Shown here: positions 12,701-23,700 of the stretch, piece by piece
How the letters are laid out: each line of letters begins with the position of its first letter
Position numbering within the stretch: the stretch's first letter is position 1
Assembly: GCF_003945595.2 (NCBI RefSeq)
Contig: NW_024103441.1
Coordinates: 558,001-622,000 of the forward strand
Direction: 5' to 3'
Length of the DNA: 64,000 nucleotides
From: Pipra filicauda
Taxonomy: Eukaryota; Chordata; Aves; Passeriformes; Pipridae
Position numbers and translations under genes: made by a program
The notes under the pieces: generated by a model
What the model saw: only the letters and a program-made list of their open reading frames with translations
Databases searched by the model: none
What the model was told of the DNA's origin: nothing

Positions 12701-15700
12701 GCAGTTACTGAATCAGCTCCTACTCTTACAACACTCACCATTTAATGCCTAGTCCGTGCTCCCCTCTCCACATCCCTTTCCCAGACTGCACCCACAGGCC
12801 CTTCACCCCCAACCACGTGGCATCTCCACGAGCTCCCAGCCTCACATGAGCACAAAACAGTTCTGTTCTTTAGTACTTTATTTCAGGGAACACCTATAGG
12901 GAGGAATATTGCTCTAAATTTACAGTAAGTTAAAACTGCAAAGCACTTTCTGAGCAAGCCCATTTACATTGGTGTCCAAGCTGCAATAAATGTAAAATGG
13001 ATACTCAAAGCAAGATATTTAAGTGAAATAATTGCATTATTCATTTATGTATATTCAGTTATAAGTATTAATTTATACTGTATTAATTCCTTTCTGGTAC
13101 TAATAGCCTGTAATTAAAATAAAAGCTTGCAGTTGCATTAATCATTTGTTGAGCATATATATTTCAACTATTAAGAACTAAGGCAATTATTTCAACACTA
13201 TTAAGTGTTCCAGTTTCTTTTCCCATTCACACAAGATTTCATTGGAAATTGGAAAACTGTATAGTTTGTTTTCTATTATCAAAAAGACCAACCTTTTTCT
13301 AAGCAGTCTAAAGAGCTCAGAAGCAGCACTGCCAATTACTGAGAGCAAGTTTCTAATAGTAGTAAAGTGGTTTAAAAAACCCCAATTAGTTTTGTGTAAA
13401 GAAGGTTCTCTTCTTTTTCACGCTTGTTCTCTCAGACACAGTCCCATTTATCAATCCAAAAAAATCCCTTTTTATCTGCAGCTCCATGTAGATGCCATTT
13501 AACTACCATATGGGATATATTCACAGGAATCACTTCTATGACTAGGCTATATCTTTTTCAAATAAATAAGCTATATTTAGCATTTTTAGGGTACATTTGC
13601 ATTAAATATCTACCACTCTCATCCCCCAGTACCATTTACTCTTTGAAAGAACCACAGTATTTTGCAGAAACGTCTTGTTCCTTACTCCAAATGCAATTTT
13701 TCTTGCTTTAAAACATTTCTTTAAGCACTGGATTTTTTTTTTCCAGTATGACAGAAAAAAAGAAACTCATAAAGCTTTTGAGTGCATTACTTTATTTGCT
13801 ACTTTAATTAAAATTTCAGCTTCCTCTGTAAATAGCCTTCAAAAATTAATTTAAAATGCTAATTGAGGAATGCATCCTTTCTCTGTTTCCTTACTTGCAG
13901 GGATGAGAAACCCAATTTAACAGAGCCAGTGGATTCTGCACTTATTTCATTATTATTCAGCCTGCAAAATCTGTTTTTGTACAAGTGAAAATTAATTCTG
14001 TTGGGCTCTGAAAGACAATCAGTGGCCTTAACCTCTCCCCACAGGTACATCCAGAATACAGATGCAGCCTTCGGTCTCAGAGCACCCTTCCCACTAAAAC
14101 CCGAACAATATATTTATTTATTAAATGAAATTGAAATGAAAGGAACGAAATTTGCATTTATATAACACCTTTCATCTAAGGAGGATATCAAAGCACTCTA
14201 CAAACACTGCACAGAAATCATTTCAGAGCAGATGAGGAGGGAGCAGCTCTGGACAGGAACGTGGCAGTGCTGCAGCCCCACGTCAGCAACTCAGCATGGC
14301 AACGTCCTGAGGAACCAAGATTATCTGGATTTATCCAACAATGGCATCAAACTCCTCTGAACGAGCTGGGGAGGATTCTGCCTATTCTGCACTACACTAT
14401 TACATAAGAGCAGTGTTTGGAGAGGAGCCAACAAGTTCGATTCTTTGGTGCCTCTGGCAGTGACAGGCAGATGTAAATTAATGTTACTGTGGTAGAAGAG
14501 GAGTTTTCACTACATTTCCAGCTCCTGGTGCAGGCACCGGCTAAAAAGAAAGATGGATATAAAACCTCCTATCTTCACCTCCCCTGTGGCAGCTGGAATA
14601 GCCTCACTATCCTGTGCCAAAGCCAAGATGGTCCCACCCACAGGGGGACAGAGGTTGTAAAGGTGACTGGAGCCATTCTTTTTTAAAATCTTTTTTTATT
14701 CACATTTGGAGAATATTTGTCAGAACAAACCAAACAAGAAGTCATAAAGAGAATGGCACTGTTTCCACAACTTTGACACCATTAACAATCCATCATAGTC
14801 AAATCTGCGAGGCAGGTCACTTCTACCTTTGGATTAGAAGCCAATAATTTAAACTGTCTCACGGGTCACATCAGCCTGTTCCATCATGTTTAATGACAAG
14901 TTAAATGACTTGTCTTCCAGTCAGCCTTTCCCAGCATAAAATTTCCAGCCATCCCTTTGCCTCCACGCAGCCCCGGAACAGCGAGACACAAGGAACGCTC
15001 AACGCTGGGATATGTGATGCCTGAGACATCTGCTTCTTCCATTTTCCTGGTAATTGAAAGCTTGCTGAAAAAATAATTTATTAAGTGATGAATAAACTCG
15101 AGATGCAAGCTCAATTTGTGCCCATTATTTCATTTGGCATATCATGTTCATTTAAAGAATCTGTCACGCCGGATCAGATGGTCCGATGTAGTGATGGGAA
15201 TTGCTCCACTGACACATGGAAATTCTGCAATGTTTTTTAAAAGGTCCACCCCAGACAGGCCTATCACAGTTGATAATTTAATTCACTCCAAATTCCCACA
15301 GCTGAAAGAAGAAAATTGGGGTTTTTTCCTGTCTTTTGCTTCTGGTAGCAGAATCTCAATGGTCGACTTGCTCTGTCTTGGACTCCTTCGCCCCTTCCTC
15401 ATGTATCAGTGCCACAGAATAAACTATCACCAATATCAGCCATGTTCAGAGTATTCTTAATTTTTCTGTGTCTTATTATGGCATTTACCATATGTCAGTT
15501 CACTAATGAACTACTACCATGTGGCCAATTCTGTAATCACACGGTGCATTTGTGTCTTACTTCTGCAAATGGAGCACATTGCAGGGAACAGACTGTGACT
15601 GAAACCAAGCTCTTCCAGCAAGTCATGGAAACTACAGCACAGAGGTTTTGGAATGCACAACTTAAAACAAAACAACAAAAAAAAACTAAAAAAAAGGATA

Positions 15701-18700
15701 CATGACACCATAAAATGCTGTACATTAGAGAGAAAAAGTTATGAATGAAAAGGGGCCCACTTTAAAAAGGACATTATACTGTCTCCTGCCCAATAAAATA
15801 TTCCAGCCAACACATCCAGCAGCAAAGAGAGGAAACAGAAACAAAACAGAACCAGCAATGGGAAAAAATGTAAGAGAAGTGGAAAAGGAGAAGAAGAGTC
15901 ACTTGAAAAGTATTATACAAGGGATGACAGCAGAATAGCAGCCACTGAAACATCAGTATTTAAAATCTCTGCATTTCATTACTGCTTCCAAGACTTTTTT
16001 TGCATATCTGTATGGATCCTACAAGCAACATCCGTGTTCCCTCTGCTGGTCCTGCTGTAACAGTGCAACCAGCTCCGAGGCTCTGCCCGTCGGTGACAGT
16101 GGTTTGAACAAATATTTTACTGCTATTTCTCTAAACATCTGAAAGGGACAGTTTTCAAAATTACATGCAGCTTGAATAAAGTTTTCCTTGGACTTCTCTT
16201 CTTAATTTTGTTTATTTTTCTCTTCAGATCCAGACCAGATCTTGCTGACTGACTGCCTGTGTCTACTAAGTCTGCCAGCTGGGAGGCAGGAGTTTGTCTT
16301 GCTCCCATCCTAGAAGAATTTCACCTTTGTGTTTTCCACAAAGTAACCAGCACTAGTTCAGAGTCAGAGCTAATACTGGTTCATTCCTCTTTCCACCTTC
16401 AGGATGGGGTGGGAAAAAAGGCAGGGGAAACATGATTTGACACATATTTTCTTGTATCAATGTATACTTTTTTGACAAAAGGAAACATCACATTCGTATT
16501 ATTAACCTATTTGTAAGCTGCAATATACAGGAAGACCTGAGAGTGACTTGTCTTAAGGAATGAGTTATCAGCCACCCAGATGGTGCAGTCAAGCACCACA
16601 AAATTCCATATTAGGCCTCTTCTTTATTAAGATACAAAGTGGCCAGAAGAGGAAGCAACAGACTAAATGAAAAATATTGACTGAAGAAGGAGATGGAGGA
16701 GAAAGGATATTGAGTGAGACAGAAAACAGAGAGATGAAGCAAAGGCAGCAGCGATTGCTGTTGGGGGATGCAGAGCAGGAAGGAAAAAGCTGATTATTGC
16801 AATGCAGAGATTCATGAGAGGAACAAGAGCCTGTAAAACAAGTCAATTAGTAGGACAGAAGGCCAAGTGCAAGACATATGCAAAACAGTGAAGTCTCTGG
16901 AAGCTATAAAGACCAAATTACCACTAAGTGTGGCTCGTTCCCAGCACAGTCTGCAGGACTAACTGATACCAGTGATCCAGAAACACTCACTGGAACAGCT
17001 CTGGGCCCCCTGAACATAAAACTTAACCATAAAAACAAAGAAATTAAGTGTGAAGTCCCCCTGCTCTGTATGTTCCTGCACAGGACACAGAGCAAGGCTG
17101 CTGACAGACACTCCACAGGTGCACTGGGGGCTAAGAGAGGTAAATGTAACAGGTTTTAATTTCAAGGCTCTGGTGTGTTTGTTACTATTTTGCTGTACAA
17201 GCAGAAGTTGAGAACTGGGGCGTTCCTGCAATGAGGTTTTGAAATTCTCCCACTGGATTTAAATAACAAAAATCTTGAAACAAAGTTTTAACAAGTCAAA
17301 GAAGGAGAAAGCATTACACTCCCTGGCACGGAGCATACGTGTCTTTGTGGAATTAGGTATTTGGGACATTATGAATAAACTCAGTAACATTTACTGCCAC
17401 TGAATTCTCCAGAAAATACATGTGTAGCATCTAACTCTGAGGTTAGGAACAACACAGAACATACTGTCTGCTCCAAGTCTGTATAAACCTTGTTTAAAAT
17501 GCACCAGGTGCACAGAAGTGTCATTATCTCGTGAGTGGGATCCCAAATGCAGCTTTGTGGAGCAGGTGCAGGTCAGAGATCACACAGCTCTGTGCAAGCT
17601 CTGCACGCGAGAAACAGATCATCCTCAGGTTTTATCCTGCCCTTCCCCTCCAACTTCCCCCTTCCAAATGGATTACAAATACCCTTTTTCTTACACAACT
17701 TCCTCACAAAGTTCCTAGAAGCCATCTCAGCTCCTAAAAAGCCATTTGTAAAGCTATCGGTGAAAGAAAATCTTTAGAGTTTGAGAACAGTTTACCACCT
17801 ATAGTAAGATATATCTAAAAAATCTCTTGAGGAGTTAAACAAGGAGTTCCAAAGCATCTGTTTTGTGCCATACCTATTGCTATGACTCCAGTTCAGCACA
17901 GGCAGACACTGCTCATGCAGCACAGAGAAAACACGACTCAAGCAGCAGGATTAAAAAATAGCCATAGCTCCTCTACATAAAGTAAATTAGCAGGCTAAAG
18001 CCTGTTATGTGTGCCTCATTCGGTGGCTTAGCACTATTTCATTCATACACCACGCTCTCCGACACGCCTTTGAGCTGATGGCAGCGGCTTTGCCGCGGGA
18101 TCAGGCAGCGGATCTGCCGGCTCAGAGCTCCTGCCGCTGCCACGAGCGGGATTCCACGTACCCAAACCCCCAGGGGAGGGTGGCAGGGAGAAATGCGAAC
18201 ATGCACAACACGCCAAACATTTCCACGTTAGGAGCAGGTTTCTTTCTTGCCCTTTCCGTCAGCGCAATATCTGACTGCCCCCGTGCTGCCCCGTGTACCC
18301 GGCGATGGCAGGTCGCGACCGTGAATCGAACCAGCTCCGGGCGTGACATGTGGTGAGAAATCACGCCAGGGTCGGGGTGGCCCAGCCAGGACGCCCCCCC
18401 GGTTCAGCAGCTCAGCGCTGCTCAGGGAGGCAGGCGAGGAGGAGGAGGAGGGAGGAAGGCTTTGCCGGGGCAGACCCCGAGGGGAGGCAGGGGAGTCTCC
18501 CCAGCAGCGCCGCCAGGCCGGGCCGGAGCAGGGGCAGGAGGGGGAGCCCCCCGAGGGCCGGTCCCGCCGCGGGGCGCTCACCTCCTTCCAGCGGAGCTGC
18601 CGCAGGCTGATCTTCAGCGCCTCCAGCGAGGTCTTGGCCTTGGAACTGTCCACCGTGACCCCGGGCCGCCGGCCGCCCTCGTCCCCGCCGCGCCGGCCCG

Positions 18701-19046
18701 GGGCCCGCCGGGCCCTGCCCCGCGCCGCCCGCCCGCCCGGGCCCTGCCCCGCGCCGGCCCCGCGCCGGCCCCGCTCCCTCTCCCGCCCGCTCGCGCCGGG
18801 CAGCGCCCCTTCCCCCGGGGCCGCAGCGCCGGGCGGCCCGGCCTGCCGGGACTCGGCGGGCAGGGCCGGCGACCCCGGGGGCTCCTCCGCCTCCCGGGCT
18901 GGCTCCGTCCCAGCCGGCTCCATCCCCGCCGTCCCCATCCCCGCCCGTTCCACCCCCATGCCCGCTGTCCCCATCCCCGCCGGCTCCGGCTCCATCCCCG
19001 CTGGTTCCATGCCCATCCCCGCCGGCTCCATCCCGGCCGGCTCCAT
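3645..19046 (-). CDS. TTLL11: TTLL11, tubulin polyglutamylase, 5' part (coding exons 1-6; 3' exons outside window)
   Basis: This gene encodes a tubulin tyrosine ligase-like enzyme that, from knowledge of the family, adds or extends glutamate side chains on tubulin C-terminal tails in cilia and cytoplasmic microtubules. Six exons join in phase: 18582-19046, 12096-12192, 10562-10695, 5034-5609, 4301-4396 and 3645-3763, giving 495 codons plus 2 nt. From the chosen start, the ATP-grasp/TTL core includes KPDGGCQGDG (from residue 250), FDIRLYVLL (from 297), HLTNYSLN (342-349) and the metal-binding LLEVNANPSM (around 440-449). The segments TVDSSKAKTSLEALKIS, FPFGRRLPCDIYWHGVSF and LSPGVFENVP point to TTLL11 rather than TTLL4, 6 or 13; this is from memory of the human protein, not an alignment. 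The last donor in the window is phase 2, so the gene continues left of base 3645 with the linker and C-terminal exons. The start at 19046 gives an N-terminus of about human length; an in-frame alternative is 19217. Confidence 0.9.
4301..4396 (-). CDS. TTLL11: TTLL11 coding exon 5
   Basis: This 96-bp, 32-codon exon is phase 0 at both ends, with acceptor ttatgcacag and donor gtaaga. It reads ILGFDILLMKNLKPMLLEVN then ANPSMRIEHEQE (residues 425-456). The Glu and Asn of LLEVNANPS are the conserved metal/ATP ligands of TTLL enzymes, so the active site is intact. Confidence 0.95.
4910..4945. repeat. Short 19-bp tandem duplication
   Basis: A 19-bp unit beginning cactgtttctttcact is followed directly by a second, nearly complete copy at 4929-4945. 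It lies in TTLL11 intron 4 and has no evident function. Confidence 0.6.
5034..5609 (-). CDS. TTLL11: TTLL11 coding exon 4 (catalytic core)
   Basis: This 576-bp exon is exactly 192 codons (residues 233-424), phase 0 at both ends, from VRVMKDSDPSWKP to GPTCFQ. It carries most of the ATP-grasp fold: the nucleotide-binding KPDGGCQGDGIYLIKDP, the VVQEYICKPLL strand, KFDIRLYVLL, the HLTNYSLN signature and a long helical segment ending in LTPELKVYYQSD. There is no stop or frameshift, so the enzyme looks functional. Donor gtaggt, acceptor ccttccag. Confidence 0.95.
5610..10561 (-). other. TTLL11: TTLL11 intron 3
   Basis: This roughly 5-kb intron is bounded by gtagat (exon 3 donor) and ccttccag (exon 4 acceptor). 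It contains scattered short random ORFs, a GC-richer patch near 9.45-9.62 kb and an A-rich low-complexity stretch near 9.77-9.83 kb. No exon or RNA gene is recognisable. Confidence 0.8.
9768..9836. repeat. A-rich low-complexity tract
   Basis: About 70 bp are composed almost entirely of A with interspersed T, as irregular AAAAATAAT-type repeats. It could be a degraded microsatellite or an old poly(A) tail; no retroposon body is recognisable next to it. Confidence 0.6.
10562..10695 (-). CDS. TTLL11: TTLL11 coding exon 3
   Basis: This 134-bp exon has acceptor ttttcccag and donor gtagat. It completes the split Gly, then reads MMETVRKITLSRAMRTMQ and continues through EYNFYPRSWILPEE to LFVAE (residues 188-232). 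The NFYPRSWILP segment is the usual TTLL motif just before the ATP-grasp core. The exon leaves in phase 0. Confidence 0.93.
10696..12095 (-). other. TTLL11: TTLL11 intron 2
   Basis: This 1.4-kb phase-1 intron lies between exons 2 and 3. It is AT-rich, with no recognisable feature besides its splice sites. Confidence 0.85.
12096..12192 (-). CDS. TTLL11: TTLL11 coding exon 2
   Basis: This 97-bp exon has acceptor tcttccag and donor gtactt. It translates as FPFGRRLPCDIYWHGVSF followed by HDNNIFSGQVNKFP and the first base of a Gly codon (residues 156-188). It enters in phase 0 after WKE and leaves in phase 1, matching its neighbours. It lies in the N-terminal part of the TTL domain. Confidence 0.92.
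12193..18581 (-). other. TTLL11: TTLL11 intron 1
   Basis: This 6.4-kb first intron runs from donor gtgagc at 18581 to acceptor tcttccag before 12192. It holds a probable ancient repeat relic at 14150-14206 and several A-rich tracts (for example near 15.66-15.70 kb). No internal exon or RNA gene is recognised. Confidence 0.8.
14150..14206 (-). repeat. Ancient retroposon-tail relic (L2/CR1-like), tentative
   Basis: Read on the minus strand, this segment matches the pattern of a motif I recall from old vertebrate LINE/SINE tails: a 'GTAAAGCGCTTTGAGATCCT' type core followed by 'GATGAAAGGCGCTATATAAAT'. It diverges at several positions. Family assignment is from memory and uncertain. Confidence 0.45.
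18582..19046 (-). CDS. TTLL11: TTLL11 coding exon 1
   Basis: This exon encodes 155 codons and ends in phase 0 at ...LRQLRWKE, followed by donor gtgagc (18576-18581 on plus). Residues 1-50 are a degenerate Met-Glu-Pro-Ala-Gly repeat. Residues 51-128 are low-complexity, rich in Gly, Arg, Ala and Pro. The conserved region begins at TVDSSKAKTSLEAL (residues 131-144). The ATG at 19046 has G at +4, follows a G-rich leader and is the first Met of the MEPAG repeat. The frame is open upstream to 19436, so initiation at the ATG at 19217, which sits in a TISU/YY1 element, would add 57 residues. The conserved end is certain; the start is not. Confidence 0.8.
18930..19046 (-). repeat. Degenerate 15-bp coding repeat (MEPAG) in TTLL11 exon 1
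   Basis: About ten imperfect copies of a unit encoding Met-Glu/Gly-Pro/Thr-Ala-Gly, such as MEPAGMEPAGMGMEPAG, form the predicted N-terminus. The DNA unit on plus is a ccggctccatccc-type minisatellite. Indels appear to be multiples of three, so the frame stays open. Confidence 0.75.
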
Positions 19047-19300
19047 CCCGCCCCCGCTCCCCGCCCGTTGCCATGGCAGCGGCGCGGCCCGTGACCCGCT
19101 CGCCCCGCCCCCCGCCGCCGTGACGCGCTGACGCCGCCTCCGCCATTTTGGAAAGGGGCAGGGCCGCCCGCCGCTCCCGGGGAGGCCATTTCGAAGGGCG
19201 CGGGGCGGGGCCGCCATGTTGGAAGCGGGCGGATCTCCTCCCTCACGGCGGCTCCGCCTCAGGGGGGGCTGTGGGTGCGGCCTCCTGTGGCCACAGTGTC
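19047..19300 (-). promoter_or_regulatory. TTLL11: TTLL11 CpG-island promoter with YY1 motifs
   Basis: This GC- and CpG-rich segment has no TATA box. Three sites match the YY1 core AANATGGC on the gene-sense strand: 19142-19149, 19185-19192 and 19213-19220. A GC box lies at 19202-19212. The site at 19210-19221 reads CAACATGGCGGC, a perfect match to the TISU translation-initiator consensus. The CpG-rich zone continues into exon 1 and the start of intron 1. The transcription start itself cannot be placed. Confidence 0.65.
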
Positions 19301-19594
19301 GTTCACCACCGAAACCCTTTCCCGAGGGGCTCAGACACAGAATCCGCTCCTTACCGTGTGGTGGAGCGACTGTCATGTGAGGCGGGGGTCCCGCCGCCGT
19401 TACAAAGTGCTGCCTTCTCACAAAGGGTGTTCCCACGCTCTATTCGGGTTCAGCTCAATCAGTGCTGCTACAGTCCCTCATCTCCGGATTTTAAACGCTC
19501 TTACACTGCCTGACTCAAACGCACTGCAAGAAAGTACGGAAACAGCTTTTACACTGTTAATAATGGAATTAATAACCTTAACAGCAGCTCTGTG

Positions 19595-19702
19595 ATCAAC
19601 CTGAGCAAGCTGGAAGGTTGTCCGTGCCCACGGCAGGGGTTGGAACTATATCGTCTATTTTAAGTCCCTTCCCACCATTCCAGGATTCTGTGATTCTATG
19701 AT
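19595..19702 (+). mobile_element. CR1 LINE 3' end fragment
   Basis: The segment has the typical avian CR1 3' end: the 'ctggaaggttgtcc' region, 'gcaggggttggaact', 'aagtcccttccca', and a terminal 'gattctgtgattctatgat' repeat. It is 5'-truncated to about 110 bp, as most CR1 copies are. Confidence 0.85.
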
Positions 19703-20683
19703 ATAGGAATCCCTCACGATATAGTTGGAATGAAATTGAGAACGTCTCAAAAGGGAGCAAAAGCAGATTTGGGGAGTTAAGGCAGCGCAGGGCAGTGGGC
19801 AGGCGGTGGCGCTGCGCCCTGGGAAATCCAGCCTGGATGCAGGGAATTCCGAGACTTTGGGGGGAAAAAGGCAGGAATGATCAGGGTTCTGTGTGAAGGA
19901 GCGGTCACTAAGAGTCTTGCCCTATATCAAGGCAGCAAAGAACCCATTTAAATGAGGGTAAAATTTAAATAAATGCTGCAAAAGCTGGGACTTCAGTTGG
20001 CCGCAAGTTAAAATAAAAAGGTCTTGTCAAGACCACGCTCCTGACTGTGGAACTCCCTAGGCCAGGAGATATCAATGTATCTTTTATCTGCTAAATCAGG
20101 TTTTAAGAATAGCTGGATTAATCTCGCATTCTCACCTCACACACCCGGGTGTTTTACAGACACAACACGCCAGTAACGGTGGTTCCGCACGTGTGGACCC
20201 TTTTCCAGAAGTCAGCTGTAGTTTATAAAGAAGAAAATTTAATTACCAAGACACTGTCTTATTTCAACAGCAAACTAGAGCTTCACCTGCAACACTCACG
20301 ATATAGCTATGGGGCAATGAAATTGAGAACATGTTAAAAGTTTTTTACACCCATATTTTTTCAGTGCCTGACCTGTCTTCTGCCATTTACCCTTGCAGGC
20401 AACAAAGAAACTAATTAATTAATTAACTAGAGTTACAATGTGAAGTGACCAGGAAGGCTCAGGCGATGTAGCTCGTTCTTGGTTCCTCCCAGGTTGCTAT
20501 TAAATGATGTGCATTATTTTTTTTTATAGCTGTGACAGTTTTTAATTAAAAACTTGGGAGCGTTTCCATGTGCCAGCAGGAGCTCAGAGGGACCAGTAAC
20601 GTTGGCAGGACGAGCTGTCTGGGTGGTGTCTTTTCTGTGTTCATCACTCAAAGCACATCCTTGGCCTCACCAATCACCACCAG

Positions 20684-20760
20684 ATCACAGAATCACAAAG
20701 TGGTTTGGGTTGGGAAGGACATTAAAGACCATCCAGTTCCAAACCTCTCCCATGGGTAGG
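20684..20760 (-). mobile_element. CR1 LINE 3' end fragment
   Basis: In reverse orientation this is the same CR1 tail: 'atcacagaatcacaaagtgg', 'tttgggttgggaaggac', 'attaaagaccatcc' and 'catgggtagg'. It is about 77 bp and severely 5'-truncated. Confidence 0.85.
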
Positions 20761-23700
20761 AACAAATTATGAAGAAAAAGGAATGTTTTGCTTATGTTTA
20801 ACATAGGCACAAAAAGTTCAGTTGTAAGAAAAGCAATTCAAAGATGTTGGAGTGTGATTTAAAATGGTGACCTGACTCTGACTGTCTCCCATTTTACTAC
20901 CAGGCTCCCAGATGAACATTTTTTAACACACAGATTTATCCTCACCAACGTCAGCAGTGCTGAAGGAAAGCCAGAGAAAGAGTTAAGATGGGCCAAGGCT
21001 TTGGAGCATGGGAAATACCAAACAAAATGATTGCAAAGGGGAAATATTTTTATATCTAGTTATGATATATCCACATTTCTTACAGGCTAATAACGGACTA
21101 GTTGTTTCTCTGCCCGAGAAGCTGTAATAAATCAGATACCTGCTTTACCCTGGACTGTGTGGAGAAAACCTTCATTTCCTGTTGAGATAAATAGAGATGG
21201 GCTGCAGTGTGCAGCGTGGGGTCAGGCTGTACGTGGCATTCAGGTACTGCAGGGTGGAGAGTAAAGTATAGGTTGGGTGGTAATGAGGTACAAGGTAATG
21301 CAGGAGAGTGTATCCTGCTGGATACTGCAAGCTGGATCTAGCAGCTGGAGAGAAATAGAAAACTTCAGATCATCTGTCCCCTGTGAGGAGAGGGGAAGAT
21401 TAAAGTTATGGTGTGCTGTTAAACACAAGCTTGTTTCCTGAGACCCTTGCTCAGAGGGAGTTGTTGATAAGAACAAACTGGTACTGTCTCATGATAATAA
21501 GTGAACAAGAATGTGCATTCCATCCAGGAGAATTGTAATGTCCTGTACTCTCATTAAATTCAGGATGTCAAATACAACAGAGGTCTAATTTTATAGGAAT
21601 GGGGAAGGATACTGCCTGATTGTACAGTATTTTACTCATCTCTCAATAACAGCTTCACCCTCATTTACCCTAAATCGTCACTTACTGGGTCATTATACCG
21701 TGACATGGCTAACCTGATGTTTGTGTGCACAGGTAACTGCCAGGTCCAAGCTGGAATCTGGGCACAAAGCAGTTTTACAGATGCAGTAAGTGTGAGTTTC
21801 CCATCATGACACTGTGCTGATCCCAGCAGCTCATACTGAGGGTGAACTGTGCTGCCAACCCGTGGTATATGGAATTCATGAGTTGGGCATGTGAACACAT
21901 CAAGCTTATGAGGTTAAGTAACATTTTTCTTTAATATTAAATTTGCATTCTTCTAGTAAGCTTCTGTGTTTCTGAGTTGGGATCAAAATGTCTAGCTTTC
22001 CCCTAGTATCGTAAGGACAGTAACTGCACTCTTTTCTACATTTTTCTTTTCTTTCTAGCCAAGACAAGAAAAACCAAGTAACATGTAATTTACAAAAAGA
22101 ACAAACCATCTTTTTAAAATATTATATAAAACTGGCCCCCTGCCAGAGGCAAATTTGCAGAAATACTTTAGTGTACTGTTCTGAAAAAGAACACATTCCT
22201 CAAGCTATTATTAAAAAATAGTTACTCATGAAGAACTATCCATCTGTGTCTGAAGTTAGTAGCTCTTTTTGCAACAATGCAACTTCTGTCAGTTGTACTT
22301 TTTCACAAATCAATAAGAAAGCAAAATGAAAAATCAGAAGAAAATAAATCTATAAACCAGCTCCTCCTGGAAAATGTCCGTGGTGGAGTTATGCTTCAGC
22401 CTGGGTTTAAATCCATATACATCACCCCTGCTGCCCATGTTTATGTTAGACCACGGAAGATTTGTGGTTGACCTACATATGCAAACAAAACATTTGCCGC
22501 ATATTTGGGGTGGGGGGGATTTGCATGATAGAAGATGACGAAAATATGCATAATTGTAGGTGACATTTCTCATTCCCCAGTCCTGCTGCACAGCCCTTTG
22601 GAGCTGGCCATGCATGAAAGGCTGCAGTCCTGAGACATTAAGCTTCTGTTTGTTCTTGAGCAACACAAATCTGGTATAATCATCTCACCAAGCAGCCCCT
22701 CTGCTCGCAGAGGGCACGGACAACGCTGAGGGGGCTGAAACCACGAGTTCCACATGTCACTGCTGAGCTCACGTCACGTGATGGCTTCAGAGACTCAAGT
22801 AAAGATTTTGTTAGTGAGTTTTGGTCTTCCTCAAATCCCCAGTGCAGAGGGTAACAACACACAATTTCAGTCAACAGTAGCTAATTTATCTATTCTTGCC
22901 TTCACATTTCATCCCACAGCAGCATTTCTAGGAAGTCTGCTGGCGGGTTAGTACACCAGAGACTTTGCTCTAAAAATTGCACCAGCACAAGTAAGTATTA
23001 ATAATGTTGATGAAGTTGCATGACAAACCCAGATCTCCTAGGATGGTAAAGCATGCACAGATCTCTCAGCTCTCACAAGGATGATATGGAAGTGCTTTCC
23101 TGTAACAGAGGTTTTGTCTGCCATTACTGGATGTCTGTCTGGTTGTTCTTGCTATGTCACATCTTATTTATCATTTAAAATCTTTGCAGCGCTGCTGTGC
23201 AGAAATAAGCGCTTAAAATGGTTAGAAGAAGGGAGGAAAATTCCTTGGCATCAAGACCAGGTCTCCTTTGGAAAGCTGAAAGCATACAGTGGATCTGCAG
23301 CAACTTTATCTGAGTTGTGAAGGTGGGTTTGGAAAAATATGACATGATCTGACAGGAACAACAGCTCCCTTCCCTGTAAATCACCTGAGCAACTGATAAA
23401 GAACACTCTGCAGGACCACACTTGAGGTCTCTTCAAAAAACGAAGAAGAGGGATTTACATGCAGAGTAAATGGCAGTGCAGGCAGAAGTGTGCACCCATG
23501 TGAGAGAAAGAGGAGGAAAGAAATCTTGGTAGCTGGTGCCTGAGAAAGAAAGCTGATCCAAACCTGTTCCCTGCAAAAACACTTGCAGCTCTGAGCCAAG
23601 AAGCTGTCTTGGTGCTTCACTCCTACTGTGTTCAGAGAAATGGGACTTTCTGTGAGTGCTTTGCACATCAAAGGAATAACTCCTCAGTACCTCCATGTGA

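Noticed and set aside
18343..19131. 262-codon open frame on the plus strand (and 210-244-codon frames on both strands)
   Set aside because: This is GC-rich low-complexity sequence over TTLL11 exon 1. Stop codons are rare in all frames there, and only the frame ending in LRWKE is conserved.
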